Positions 37,364 to 47,773 of a DNA stretch of 64,000 bases are shown one piece after another; position 1 is the first letter of the stretch; each line of letters opens with the position of its first letter. This DNA comes from Calendula officinalis (lineage: Eukaryota > Streptophyta > Magnoliopsida > Asterales > Asteraceae): NCBI GenBank assembly GCA_963853835.1, contig OY970824.1, positions 71,558,372 through 71,622,371 on the forward strand. Direction: 5' to 3'. The translations under genes were made by a program, and so were the position numbers. The notes beneath the pieces were generated by a model. It saw nothing but the letters and a program-made list of their open reading frames with translations, was not told the origin of the DNA and searched no databases.

Positions 37364-38478
37364 ATGACCCACCAATTTTGGCCACCCGGTTTCCGATTCT
37401 ACCCAACCGAAGAAGAACTTGTTTCCTTCTATCTTCCAAACCAACTTGAAGGCCTAAGAGATGATTTTCATCGTGTTATTCCCGTGGTCAATGTCTACCA
37501 ACACGAACCCTGGCAACTCCCAAGTATTTTTTCTTCTTTTTAAGGTTTTTTTTGTTTTCTTATCTAACATATTTGAGAAAACTTATTTAAAGATATTTAT
37601 GCTTAGTAGCTTCTCTAAATTAATAAGTTTTTACTATATGAAATGCTTGGTTTAGTTTATATAAACTGTAAAGATATAGTAGAATTATTAAAAAGTGGTT
37701 ATTGAGAAAATAGACCGTGAACGGGGGATAAAATTAAGTAGAGGGTAAAAATGTAAAATACTTGAAGCTCCTTGCATTTGTTTTTACTTATTATTTTTGT
37801 CATATCAACTTTCTACTAACCAAAATCTTATTTATAAAAAGTCTCTCTAATGGTTAACCTTTCAAAAGTTTTTTCTTACCAGTTTTACTAATTTACCTTT
37901 ATAAATATCAAATGTTTTATAAATGTCCATCATATATATAATTTGACAATTTTTATAGTATTTTATAAAACTTAACATTTTTTAAAGTGTCTAATACAAA
38001 TATATTAAAATACTTGACATTAATATTGAAATAGATAGAAATATTACATTACAAATCACTAATAATAAATGATCCATATATAAATTCATATAGGGTATAA
38101 AATGTAAAAGTATTAAATATAAGGACTAAAGTTAACAAACATTGAAAGAATAATAAGTGGTTATGGAAGAATATGTGGTTAGACAAAAAGCTCAATATTG
38201 TAATGGTAAAAAACTATTCAAAAACTTATTCAAATAGTAATAAGTCTTTGAATAAGCTACTATTAGAGATGCTTTAAGGAGTGTAAATACGCTCATAACC
38301 ACAAGCTTTTAAGTCATTTTAAACATCTAACATGAGCTTATTAAGCTTAGATGAGAGCTATTAAGCCCCTTAATTAAATAACCCTCCCAATTACTACCTA
38401 GTTTATACAGTTAGTTTGTTACCCTTGTCTTGTAATGAAGGTCGTTTAATATCTAGTGTCCTTGGTAATTTTACTATA

Positions 38479-41473
38479 TGTCACACCCCGCCAAAAGTGG
38501 TTTGCGGAAGAACGGGAGTGCGACTATCATGAGTAAATATCGCATATGATTATCATAAACAATAGTTGCTTGATAAAAAGTACTGTCACCAAAATTTAAT
38601 GTAAACAAAATGGTTGAACCAAAACATAGTTTTGACTAAAATTTGGAGGTGACATCTTTACAAAACAAAAGCTTGACTTCAATGCATGCGACTCAATGCC
38701 TAGCTTAGATACCTGAAAAACATAAGTAAAAGTATCAACAAAATTGTTGAGTGAATTCACAGGTTTTAATGAGTTCAAAATAGTTCCATAGTTTTCGTAT
38801 GCCGCTCATGGCAAAAATAGTTTGATGATATAAAACGTTTAAAAATAGTCTGCTCAAAAGCAGTAGTAGAACCAATAGGTATGCCATTGTTGGCAAAAAT
38901 AGTGTGATGGTATAACGTTAAATATGACCTGCTCCGAGAACAGGGGCACGATAAATCGCAAGAAGAAACATGTGACGGTGATCCCCTAAAAGGTTAGCTA
39001 TACCCTTTTAAGTTAAAATCTCGACCCTAAGTCCATAACCAAAACAACAACTCTAATACGCATTTCCAATATGGATATACACTACTCGTGGTCGGTAAAC
39101 ACCGATAAATGATCAATAACGTGTGGGAGAGTGAGTCTCAGCCAATAGTACTATCTGCATATCCATGGCCTAGTCGCAACTAGCTAATGATTATGGTATG
39201 TAAGCATATACGCACTTCCATGCACTACATCTAAACCTAGTCCGAGATAAGGATTCGTTGTCAAGTTTCCAAAAATAGTTTCATCACAATAGAGTAAATG
39301 ATTATAAATAATGGAAATTATTTATAAAATAGTTGATATGTTTTTCAACACAAAAGTGAAATAGTTAAAAACGTATAGTAGTAAAAGAGAGGTTGTGAAT
39401 TGAAAGTCACAAATAGATATATAAAAGCAGTTGTTATGTTTTCCACCCCAAAGTTATAAAACAGTACATAAAATGCGGTAAAAAGTGGGGCTGTGAACTC
39501 ACCTGATGCAATACTTCCAAAAGACTCAAATAATGAGATGACGTTTCCAACAAAATGATCATAGCGTCCTAAACGCATAGAATAATAAAATAAGTGACTA
39601 ACTAAATGACCCATCTATGCTAATGATGCAAACTGATTCCTAAAAGGGAATTTAGGCTTGAGCGATACGTTGGTGACATTGTGAGGTGTTCGCTTATTTG
39701 AAATACAGTTGGTTGACTTAAACAAGTTTTCAAAATAGTTGCACTTTGGCTGTAGTACATGAATCGTGATATAACAGTAGATAATTATTTAAATAGAGCT
39801 AATTTTAAATAATTATAAATGGTTAATTAATTAAAATAATAATTAAGATTGATTAAATAAGTAATTGATTTAAAATAATTAAAATCTGATATTTGTAAAT
39901 CTCAATGGGTTTGGTATAAGACTCAATTCATTTGTTGGACTGAGACTATTAAACAAAAGCTGGGTTTACATTTAAATGGTTATTGGGTTAAACTCTGTTT
40001 TTAAAATGGCCCGAGAGGTTTAGTAAATGGGCTCGATAAATTAATAAGTTGGGCTGAAATTCGAGTTGGGCTGAACACATACAAAGATAACATGCTTTTT
40101 ATTTGATAATACACGAAATTTGGTTTATGTGCTCGTGTACTGGGCTGGATTTAAACATTTAGCTGGACTGGGTCGGACTAAAAAAAAAACAACTGACTGT
40201 GGGCTCGACTTGCTTGTAGCGTACAGGGCAAAGTAACGGAGAGGTATGGCCGGAATATCGAACGGCGATATCCTCTGGTCAATACGCACCACATTCACCA
40301 ACGTATAACAAATCGAAGAAACAGAAGAATGATTAAGGTTATACCTGCTTCGAGTTTCTAAAGAGAGAGAGAATCGAGAGAGAGAAGTGGAGACTTTGAT
40401 CGGAGATGGCTTCTTCGGATGTCCCTTCGCCGGAACGCGTTGTTGTTTCGCCGGAAATTCAGAAACAAATGGGTGGCTGGATTTTCTGTTTTTGGTCACG
40501 AGAGGGAGAGATGGAGATGAAGATCGTTATCCCTGGTTCGTCGCCGGAGTTGCTACTGGTTCTGACCGGAGATGGTTTTGGTCGCATGGGTTCAAGAAGA
40601 ATCAAGGTGAGGGTGATGGTGGTGTTCTGATATAAGCGTGGAAATAGAGAGAGATGGAACGGCTTATGGTGTAAGTTACATGGGTTGATAGGAGTATGGT
40701 GATAATCGGCATCATGAGTGCTTGTTTGTTTATATAAACTGATAATAATTAGGATATCGCATGATTTTATTCAGAGGAAATCGGATAGTTAGTTTCAGGG
40801 TAGATGCGCACGTGTGGGGGTAGGGGTACCGGTGAATAAGGGCTTTTATTTTTATAAAAAAAAAAGATATGTTAATGGCACATTAAATTGTCAAATAGAA
40901 AACGTATGTTATTTGAATAATGTCTTGAATTCTATTAATTTAGTTTATTATTAGACATTAGCTACACATACAGGTAGTGGTATAATCGTCTAGTAAAACC
41001 TTTTAATTAGAAGTTTACTCGGTTTTAAACACAGGTCAATTCCTGACTGAAAATGTTGTTTTGAGAAATTATATATCACTTTCCATATTCTCGTATCGTA
41101 CCGAGAAATTATTTGTTGTTAGTTGTAAATTTAGCCGTGTATATTGTTTTGTACTTTATTTTTCGTACTGGCTAGTTTGGTTGAGCTAATGTATCAATAT
41201 ATATAATATATAACAGAGATTATAAAGATTATACTTTTAAGTTCGTTTTGAGTTTGTTGGGTCACCAACTCGCTAATACTTACATTTCTAACTGTATGAG
41301 ATATTGTCAAACTGACACATACCTAATGATGATGTGTGTTAATAACACATAATGAGTGTTTTAGCTAGACTTAAATGCTAGTATGAAGGTTTCTACTAAT
41401 GAGATAATTGCACTAAGACAAAATAAGCTACAATAATTATCAAGTAAAATGCCGGATTTCGAGGGTTGTCACA
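38479..41473 (+). mobile_element. Solo LTR (~3.0 kb) in NAC intron 1
   Basis: Starts TGTCACACCCCGCC, ends GGTTGTCACA (TG...CA), and is flanked by exact 5-bp CTATA duplications at 38474-38478 and 41474-41478. There is no PBS, coding region or second LTR, so it is read as a solo LTR left by recombination; the long TGTCACACCCC type is common among plant gypsy elements. A TATA-rich stretch at 41196-41216 fits a plus-strand orientation. ORFs inside (e.g. 40387-40635) have no family signature. Confidence 0.72.
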
Positions 41474-42498
41474 CTATACGGTTTTTAAAATTATGGTATG
41501 GCGCAAAAATGAAAAGTGATAGATATATAGATATTATTACAAGTCGCATAGAGGCATAGAGACTTCAGACTTTCAGTTGTCATTTTGCTAAGTTTTTGAT
41601 ATATTTGTTAGTTTAATAGTTCGATAGTTTTTTATAGTTTGACCGTCTAAGAGAGTGAGAGGTGTTTATGTATGTGTATGTGTGTAAAGTGGTTATTATT
41701 AATGGTTTTTACACCATAAAAACTGTATCATACATCACAACTATATTTTGATAGGCTTGTACCATGTGTTTTAAAACTCGTCCAATGTTGTAAGTGAATT
41801 GCTGTTTGTTGTTGTAGTAATCAATTTTGTACGTTTTTTTAACAAGAGCTCGTTCTTATAGTCTGATTTTTGGTGTCAAAGTAATCATAATGATGTAACA
41901 AAAATGATCATCCACAACCCTAGTGAATTAGTACCCAATTTTGATTCTTTAAATTGCTATAAAGTAGTTTCGTTTTAACATTTTAATCTTCTCTTTGTTA
42001 GAGGAAGCGGGAGAATCATGCAACACGGATACCGAACAATGGTTTTTCTTTGTTCCGAAACAAGAAAAGGAAGTACTAGGAGGGAGGCCTTCACGAACCA
42101 CAGCTTCTGGTTACTGGAAGGCCACTGGGTCACCTACGTACGTCTACTCATCCAAGAGTAAGGTGATTGGAGTGAAGAAAACAATGGTCTTTTACCAAGG
42201 GAAGTGGCAAGAAAACTAAATGGAAAATGAATGAATATCGAACAATCAAAGAACAACTTAATGCCACAAATACGTTTTCTATTCCAAAGGTACATCGACT
42301 TGTATTTTTGATATACGGGTTTCGTTTATACATGGTAGAATGATAAAACGGGCATTGTTAAACCAACTTTTTTTTATTATTTTTATCAGCTTTATAAATA
42401 CCTTATATATTAAATTTGGTTAATAATAAAGTTTTTCTAAAACGTGTTTGAAAGGCACATGTCGGAGATGCGGTTAATGAACTTAAACTTTGTTAAAA

Positions 42499-42618
42499 GG
42501 GAATTAATTTGTATACCACAAATTTGATGCTTATACCATATTATACAAGTATTACAAATATATATAATATAATAATTGTGGTAGATAGATTAGAAAGTGT
42601 GGTGTAATAATCACCTTG
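42499..42618. mobile_element. Small hAT-like MITE in NAC intron 2
   Basis: Begins GGGAATTAATTTGTATACCAC and ends in GGTGTAATAATCACCTT. It is flanked by GTTAAAA on both sides (42492-42498, 42619-42625; 8-bp flanks differ at one base). Same family as 61384-61517. Confidence 0.65.
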
Positions 42619-42869
42619 GTTAAAAACGTATTGTTCCATACTAATGAAGCCCAATTTTATATGCATTAAATCTATTTTTTAATCGAGAGCTTAAGTTTAT
42701 TAAAATAATGATATAAAGTTTTTATAGTTACCAATGACCATGTATGCTAATGGGATTTTACGAATTTGTGCAGTTACAATATGAGTTGAGCTTGTGCAGA
42801 GTTTATGTGGTATCGGGAAGCATACGAGCATTTGATAGACGGCCTTTTGGGAAGGAACAACCGAAATAG

Positions 42870-43076
42870 GTTCTTCAAGTTTGCTATCATTAATGTAGTT
42901 GAGACGAACCCGTTAACCTAAGGGCATGTTTACGAATAACTAGTCTCTATATGTAACTTACATCCGTTTGTTATGCTATCCGTACATTTGTACATGTCAA
43001 ATACCTTAGGGAGTGTTTGGATATATGTGTGTTTTCTTGAAAAGATTGTGACTTAAAATAAGATAATTAGTTGTAA
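42870..43076. other. NAC 3' flank
   Basis: Short spacer between the NAC stop and the copia target site. No feature. Confidence 0.4.
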
Positions 43077-43081
43077 CAAAG

Positions 43082-43699
43082 TGTCAGGATCGATTAACTA
43101 TAGACAAGTTAATAAACACCTTAGATCTATTTGATGATAGAAGTTGCAGCGGATCAACACTATATCAATAATTAAGAACGATGAACTGTATGAACAATAT
43201 GAGAAATATTAAGAACACAGTTTCACAAAAAGCTTCAATGTATATTATTAAGTTAACAATACACACGTACGTTTACAATTCGTAAGGAACTATATATAAT
43301 AGTCCTTGAAGCTAAACTATTTACCCTAGTTATTCTAGGATACGATATACATCTAATTATAAACGATATACATTGATTTACATTCTATAACTATCTCTGC
43401 GAAGATCTCGGACTTGATATGTTCCATAAACGCGTATCAGTAGTAAAACCAATCACCAGTAGTAAATAAGTAACATCAGTAGTAAACTTGGTGATCAGTA
43501 GTAAGTCCAGAAACCAACGTCAGTAGTAACTACAATGATCAGTAGTATCTTCAATCTTTGTATGATCAGTAGTAACTAAGTTATAGAGAACACCAGCATC
43601 AACTTCATCAGTAGTAAATGTTTCTGCCCCATCAGTAATAAACATAATTATTACCAACTGCAGCATCAGTACTAAGTTGATCTGTGATTTGCTCTAACA
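43082..43699 (-). repeat. Copia 3' LTR
   Basis: 618 bp, TGTCAGG...CTAACA as read on the plus strand. It has eight exact CAGTAGTA octamers within about 210 bp near 43440-43620. It is the downstream LTR in the element's own (minus) orientation. Confidence 0.95.
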
Positions 43700-43716
43700 A
43701 TCTCCCCCTAAACTTA
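43700..43716 (-). other. Copia polypurine tract
   Basis: The minus strand reads AAGTTTAGGGGGAGATT directly before the 3' LTR. This is the standard position and composition of the plus-strand primer. Confidence 0.85.
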
Positions 43717-43748
43717 TTGATTATCCTTTAATCAATCAAGTTTCTTAT

Positions 43749-46700
43749 TTACTTCTTCTTTTTCTTTTCTTCCAACAACTTTGCTCTTTTCTTATCACCT
43801 TCTAAAGTCTGTTGGTTCCTTTTATTCCTTTGTGCAATGATATATTTGCTGATTCTTTTAACAAATTCATTCAATTTGTTTTGGAGCATCACAGCATCAT
43901 GTGGTTTAATAAAATTCATGCACCATAGTTGATAGAGAGTCTTCTCAGAATGAGGATACTCTTTCTCATAAAGGAATAAGTCACATTTCTTACTTGTATA
44001 TTCAAAGAAGTACATGTTGACAGTTGGTAGCACATTCCAAGCTTGAACATTTTCTGAATCTGTGTACTTCTCTGGATAATTTTCTGGATAGAAAGCAGCA
44101 TCAATCATTTCAGTAAGATAACCTGCAGCTGAATTCTTCCAGTTCTTCTTAGTCATTCTTGGTTTACCAATGATCAACATCTTAATAATGTCACTTCTGG
44201 TTAGGGACATGACCAAAGGTTTCCAAGCTCTGAATCTTTGAGTGACCTTATCTTCTCTTATAATCTCAATCATATCATCTATGTACCTCCAGTTGATGAT
44301 TGGATTATTTTGTAGGGGAGCAATGGGGAGATCATGAACTTGAACCATTTGTAATTTTTTATTTGGTTGATCAAGTTCTGAAGCAATTGTCTTTCTTTTC
44401 TTTGATGTTTGAGAGGATACACCAGATGATTCTCCAGATATTGTTTTTCTTTCTTTCATTTCTTTGGAGTCTATCTGTTCAAGTTTAGTGGTGTACTTCT
44501 CATTACTATCTTGCTCAGTAAGATCCTTCTTCTTCTCTACACAGTACTTTTCAATTAAATTGATCAGCTTCATTCTTCCAAATGCCTTTGTGTTATACCC
44601 TTTTGATTTTAAGAATGTGATCATTTCTTTCTTTTTCTCTGCAAATTGTTCTGGCATATCAGCCTTTTGCTCTTTGCATTCTTGTACTTGTGCTTCAAGA
44701 AGTTCTATTGTTTCATGTTCAAGTTGCCTAAATTTTTTCAGTTCTCTTCTTTGTAATTCCTTTCTTGTTTCAGCAACTTGTTTAGATTTGATCTTCTGTT
44801 GAAATTGTGGCAGTTTTGATATATCTGCTATATCTGCCAATTTGATTTCTGTGAAAGGCTGTCTCAATATTCTAGCCCTTTCTGCTAATCTTTTGTTTTC
44901 ATTTGCTAGAGAGACTTCAACCTTCTTTAAATATTTTGCTCTCTTTACCTTCCACCTATCCTGTTTGGCTGATTTGGCATAATTGATTTTGTTGACAATT
45001 TCATGACCTTGTGCTCTGTTGGGTTGGTCTTCATCAGCAACTTCTTTTCCCTTTCCTATGTAATTGTCTTTCTTCATATTTGGTTCAGATTCAATAACAA
45101 ATTTGGGACCATAGTAGTGTATCTGAGATATGGGAAGTATTTTAGGATGTGGAGGCAGGGAGCATTCATCAACTTCTAACCAGTTGATATCATCATCAAT
45201 ATCTTTTACCACCATTTGTGTTGTTGTTGTTCTTTTTGGAGATGGTGGAAGTATCACTGTAGGCTCTAGTAGTGGTGGCAGCTCAATAATGTCATCAGTA
45301 GTAACTAAGGTAGTTACTACTGGTATGTCTTCAGAGATTACTACTGATAGGTCATCAGTAGTGTTTGCTGCCTTTTCTTCATTTACTACTGCTGTTATAT
45401 CAGTAGTAGGAGTTACTACTGGTATGTCTTTTTCAGCTTGTTTTTTAGTAGGAGCAGTAGTAATTGGCTCTTCTTCTGTAATCATCATCTCTGGGCCTTC
45501 ATCAACTTCTGTTTCTTTTAAATTCAAGAGGGAGGAAGCTGCTGCTGCAATGGATTCATCAATCATTGTCTGTATGTTATCCTTCTCCCCCTTAGTGAGC
45601 TCAACTGGAGGAGCCTCACTATCATCAATCCTCTTTTTCAATTTTCTGATAAGCTTTGATTGTTGATGAAGCCTAAGTTCATATTGTCTCATTCTTTTGT
45701 TGATGATATTGACATTTCTTTTCATAGCAGCCATAGTTTTTCCTTGATTTGTTTGGTAATAAAGACAATCTTGTACAGTGGATTCCAAGGAATCCACTTT
45801 AGCCGTCAATTGTTGGATTTTAATACTGCCCTCACTCCATCTAGCAAGATCATCGGGCTTACTAACAGGTACATTGGTTTTAAGGTTTTCCTTCCTTTCC
45901 ATCAATTTCACAGATCTGCCCTCATCACTGCTTGGTGAGTCATTGGGTCTTTTAGACATTCTCTTCTTCCTAGAAGAAGCAGAGATGCCCCCCCTTGTGG
46001 TTTCTTGGCACCGGGGTCCTTTGAGTAACTCCTCAAATGAGTCATCACTCAAAGTTGCCGAGGTTTGGGTCCTAATGATGTTTTCACTGTCCTGTGCACC
46101 CACCTTTGGGGCATCAGTAGTGAAAGCCCTCCCCTCATGTCCTCTCTCCTCCTTGGAGGACAACTCTTTGAGCCTGGGGTGTGACTCGATTTGTCCCCTG
46201 GTGTCCTTTAAAGATTTCTTTCTTTTATAGATTGTAGATATATGTTTGGTTTTGTCTGGTAGGTCTTCTACAGAGTGAAGAGTAGCACTCTGCAGATTTA
46301 TATCAAGTTCCTGGGACACATTCAGGACTTCTGTTTGAGTTGGTGATTGAGTGGCTATATGGGGTGGTGTTTGGGCTGTATTTGGGGGTGATGGAGTGGG
46401 TTGAGGTTCAACTTGGGTTGTAGCAATGGTTGAACCTTCTCCAATATTGGGTTGATCTTTGATCATGTTTGGAAACAAAGGGGTTTCCTTCCCTGAAAAT
46501 TTAAATTGTTTTCTCATATTTGAGAACACTTTCTTGTTCAACTCAGGTAATACAAAAATGTTTTTAGGAGTTGACAAGTTTTGTAATTCACAGTTTATGA
46601 TATGTTGTAGAAATCTGGGATACATTAAAAATTTAGAAGAACTAAGATTTCCCAACATACCATCAAAAATCATATTAGAAAAATTGAATACTTGGTCTGT

Positions 46701-47225
46701 GCATAAACATACAACAGCAGATGCTATTGCCTTGTTAAACTCATTCCAAGTACTTCTTTTAGGAGAAATACAATGCTGAATGGTATGAACCAGAAATTTC
46801 CATTGTGGGGATAGAAGGCCTTTTTGAAAAGTTACAATATTAAGTCTGCCTTCATACCCCATTTTATTTAAAGTATCAGCAATGTATTCCTTAGGAAGAG
46901 TATACATACCTGAATCATCATGAAGTTGTAGATGATGTCTGATTGATTGTTCAATTACAGTGATGTACTTTCCATCTACTTTCGATTTTATCATTGATGA
47001 TGTGGTTCCTTCTGTTCGCTCAGCATTGGTCCAGAAATCCACCAAGTGCTGTTGATATGCCTTCGGCTTTACAGTTAAGGCAAACTGTATATACGAATTT
47101 CTCAAGAATTTTACGATTGGACGGAAATCTTTTGTTCCGTCGGGATTTTTTAAAAATGCAACCATGTTGTGAAATTCTGAGTATCTGAGATCGGTTTGCA
47201 CATCGAGAGCTTGTAAAGTTGCCAT
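43749..47225 (-). CDS. Extra ORF downstream of pol (1158 aa), SIRE/Maximus type
   Basis: It starts MATLQALDVQTDLRYSEFHN. The first ~250 residues form a conserved globular part (VKFLRNSYIQFALTVKPKAY, GLLSPQWKFLVHTIQHCIS) of the type seen in Asteraceae elements, where databases often label it longin-like. A long low-complexity linker rich in T, S, P and D follows, then predicted coiled coils (KRMRQYELRLHQQSKLIRKL; ELQRRELKKFRQLEHET) and a basic K-rich end. I see no signal peptide or membrane helix, so it does not look like an envelope protein. Its function is unknown. A 548-bp spacer separates it from pol. Confidence 0.85.
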   Translation of the reverse strand: MATLQALDVQTDLRYSEFHNMVAFLKNPDGTKDFRPIVKFLRNSYIQFALTVKPKAYQQHLVDFWTNAERTEGTTSSMIKSKVDGKYITVIEQSIRHHLQLHDDSGMYTLPKEYIADTLNKMGYEGRLNIVTFQKGLLSPQWKFLVHTIQHCISPKRSTWNEFNKAIASAVVCLCTDQVFNFSNMIFDGMLGNLSSSKFLMYPRFLQHIINCELQNLSTPKNIFVLPELNKKVFSNMRKQFKFSGKETPLFPNMIKDQPNIGEGSTIATTQVEPQPTPSPPNTAQTPPHIATQSPTQTEVLNVSQELDINLQSATLHSVEDLPDKTKHISTIYKRKKSLKDTRGQIESHPRLKELSSKEERGHEGRAFTTDAPKVGAQDSENIIRTQTSATLSDDSFEELLKGPRCQETTRGGISASSRKKRMSKRPNDSPSSDEGRSVKLMERKENLKTNVPVSKPDDLARWSEGSIKIQQLTAKVDSLESTVQDCLYYQTNQGKTMAAMKRNVNIINKRMRQYELRLHQQSKLIRKLKKRIDDSEAPPVELTKGEKDNIQTMIDESIAAAASSLLNLKETEVDEGPEMMITEEEPITTAPTKKQAEKDIPVVTPTTDITAVVNEEKAANTTDDLSVVISEDIPVVTTLVTTDDIIELPPLLEPTVILPPSPKRTTTTQMVVKDIDDDINWLEVDECSLPPHPKILPISQIHYYGPKFVIESEPNMKKDNYIGKGKEVADEDQPNRAQGHEIVNKINYAKSAKQDRWKVKRAKYLKKVEVSLANENKRLAERARILRQPFTEIKLADIADISKLPQFQQKIKSKQVAETRKELQRRELKKFRQLEHETIELLEAQVQECKEQKADMPEQFAEKKKEMITFLKSKGYNTKAFGRMKLINLIEKYCVEKKKDLTEQDSNEKYTTKLEQIDSKEMKERKTISGESSGVSSQTSKKRKTIASELDQPNKKLQMVQVHDLPIAPLQNNPIINWRYIDDMIEIIREDKVTQRFRAWKPLVMSLTRSDIIKMLIIGKPRMTKKNWKNSAAGYLTEMIDAAFYPENYPEKYTDSENVQAWNVLPTVNMYFFEYTSKKCDLFLYEKEYPHSEKTLYQLWCMNFIKPHDAVMLQNKLNEFVKRISKYIIAQRNKRNQQTLEGDKKRAKLLEEKKKKK

Positions 47226-47773
47226 TGTTGTTGAGATTTTGCAAGAATTTTGTTAAAGATGAAGGGTTTTTGATCGTAAACTAGGGTTTATCGAAAGGTG
47301 TTTAGAGAATCGAAGTGAAGATAATGCTAAATTAATCATCTGCCGCCTTTTATATCTTTCGATTAAACCTGCAAAACTACGAAAATAGCCTTCGAATCAT
47401 AACATAACGGTTATTTTCATGGGGGTTAGTTTGGTAATTGTGTTTATGAAAGACCAGTAGTAAATAAGATATCAGTAGTAAAACGTCAGTAGTATCTACT
47501 AACATCAGTAATGACTAAGGATTTTGACATCAGTAGTAATTATAGACATCAGTAGTAACCATTACCACACAAGATCAGTAGTATATGTGAATACCAGTAG
47601 TACTGACTTACCAGTAGTATCCATGTAAACCTAAAATGCACCAGTAGTAATGAACTATCAGTAGTATTTTGTGCATACACTTTCACACCAGTAGTACAGC
47701 AATACTAGTAGTAAAACACTTAAGAAAATAATATTTTACAACACTAACTTTACACATAATTTTAAGTGAGCTT
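47226..47773 (-). repeat. Copia pol-ORF3 spacer with CAGTAGTA array
   Basis: A 548-bp non-coding gap. Between 47454 and 47722 about eleven exact CAGTAGTA octamers occur, all in the same orientation as in the LTRs, at irregular 15-40 bp spacing, often as ATCAGTAGTAA or ACCAGTAGTAT. The part next to ORF3 lacks the motif and may be its leader. Confidence 0.88.

Larger units (their letters stand above)
37364..42869 (+). pseudogene. NAC090-like NAC-domain transcription factor gene, frameshifted
   Basis: NAC proteins are plant transcription factors. There are three exons: 37364-37523 (GFRFYPTEEELVSFYLPNQL), 42002-42289 (EQWFFFVPKQE, TASGYWKATGSPTYVYSS, GVKKTMVFYQGK) and 42774-42869 (SLCRVYVVSGSIRAFDRRPF, then TAG). 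Splice sites and phases agree with the ANAC090 group. In exon 2, after QGK, the family has three residues before GKKTKWKMNEY; only one nucleotide is left, an 8-bp loss, so translation stops at 42217-42219. The rest of the domain is preserved in another frame. Intron 1 is 4.5 kb because of a ~3-kb solo LTR. The gene is probably dead, unless a truncated product without the DNA-binding end has a use. Confidence 0.82.

Noticed and set aside
40387..40635. ORFs of 82 and 74 aa in the solo LTR
   Set aside because: Open by chance in the GC-richer part of the LTR; no domain or conserved motif.
45130..46230. Plus-strand ORFs of 178 and 150 aa, serine/valine-rich
   Set aside because: Antisense of copia ORF3 (the complement of its T/D/E-rich linker), with no independent evidence of expression.
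43749..47225. Copia ORF3 as an envelope gene
   Set aside because: No signal peptide, membrane helix or cleavage site is visible; composition is coiled-coil and low-complexity.
43440..47722. CAGTAGTA repeats considered as a CRISPR array or simple microsatellite
   Set aside because: The repeats are 8-10 bp with irregular spacing in a plant retroelement, occur in both orientations in ORFs and are not in tandem.
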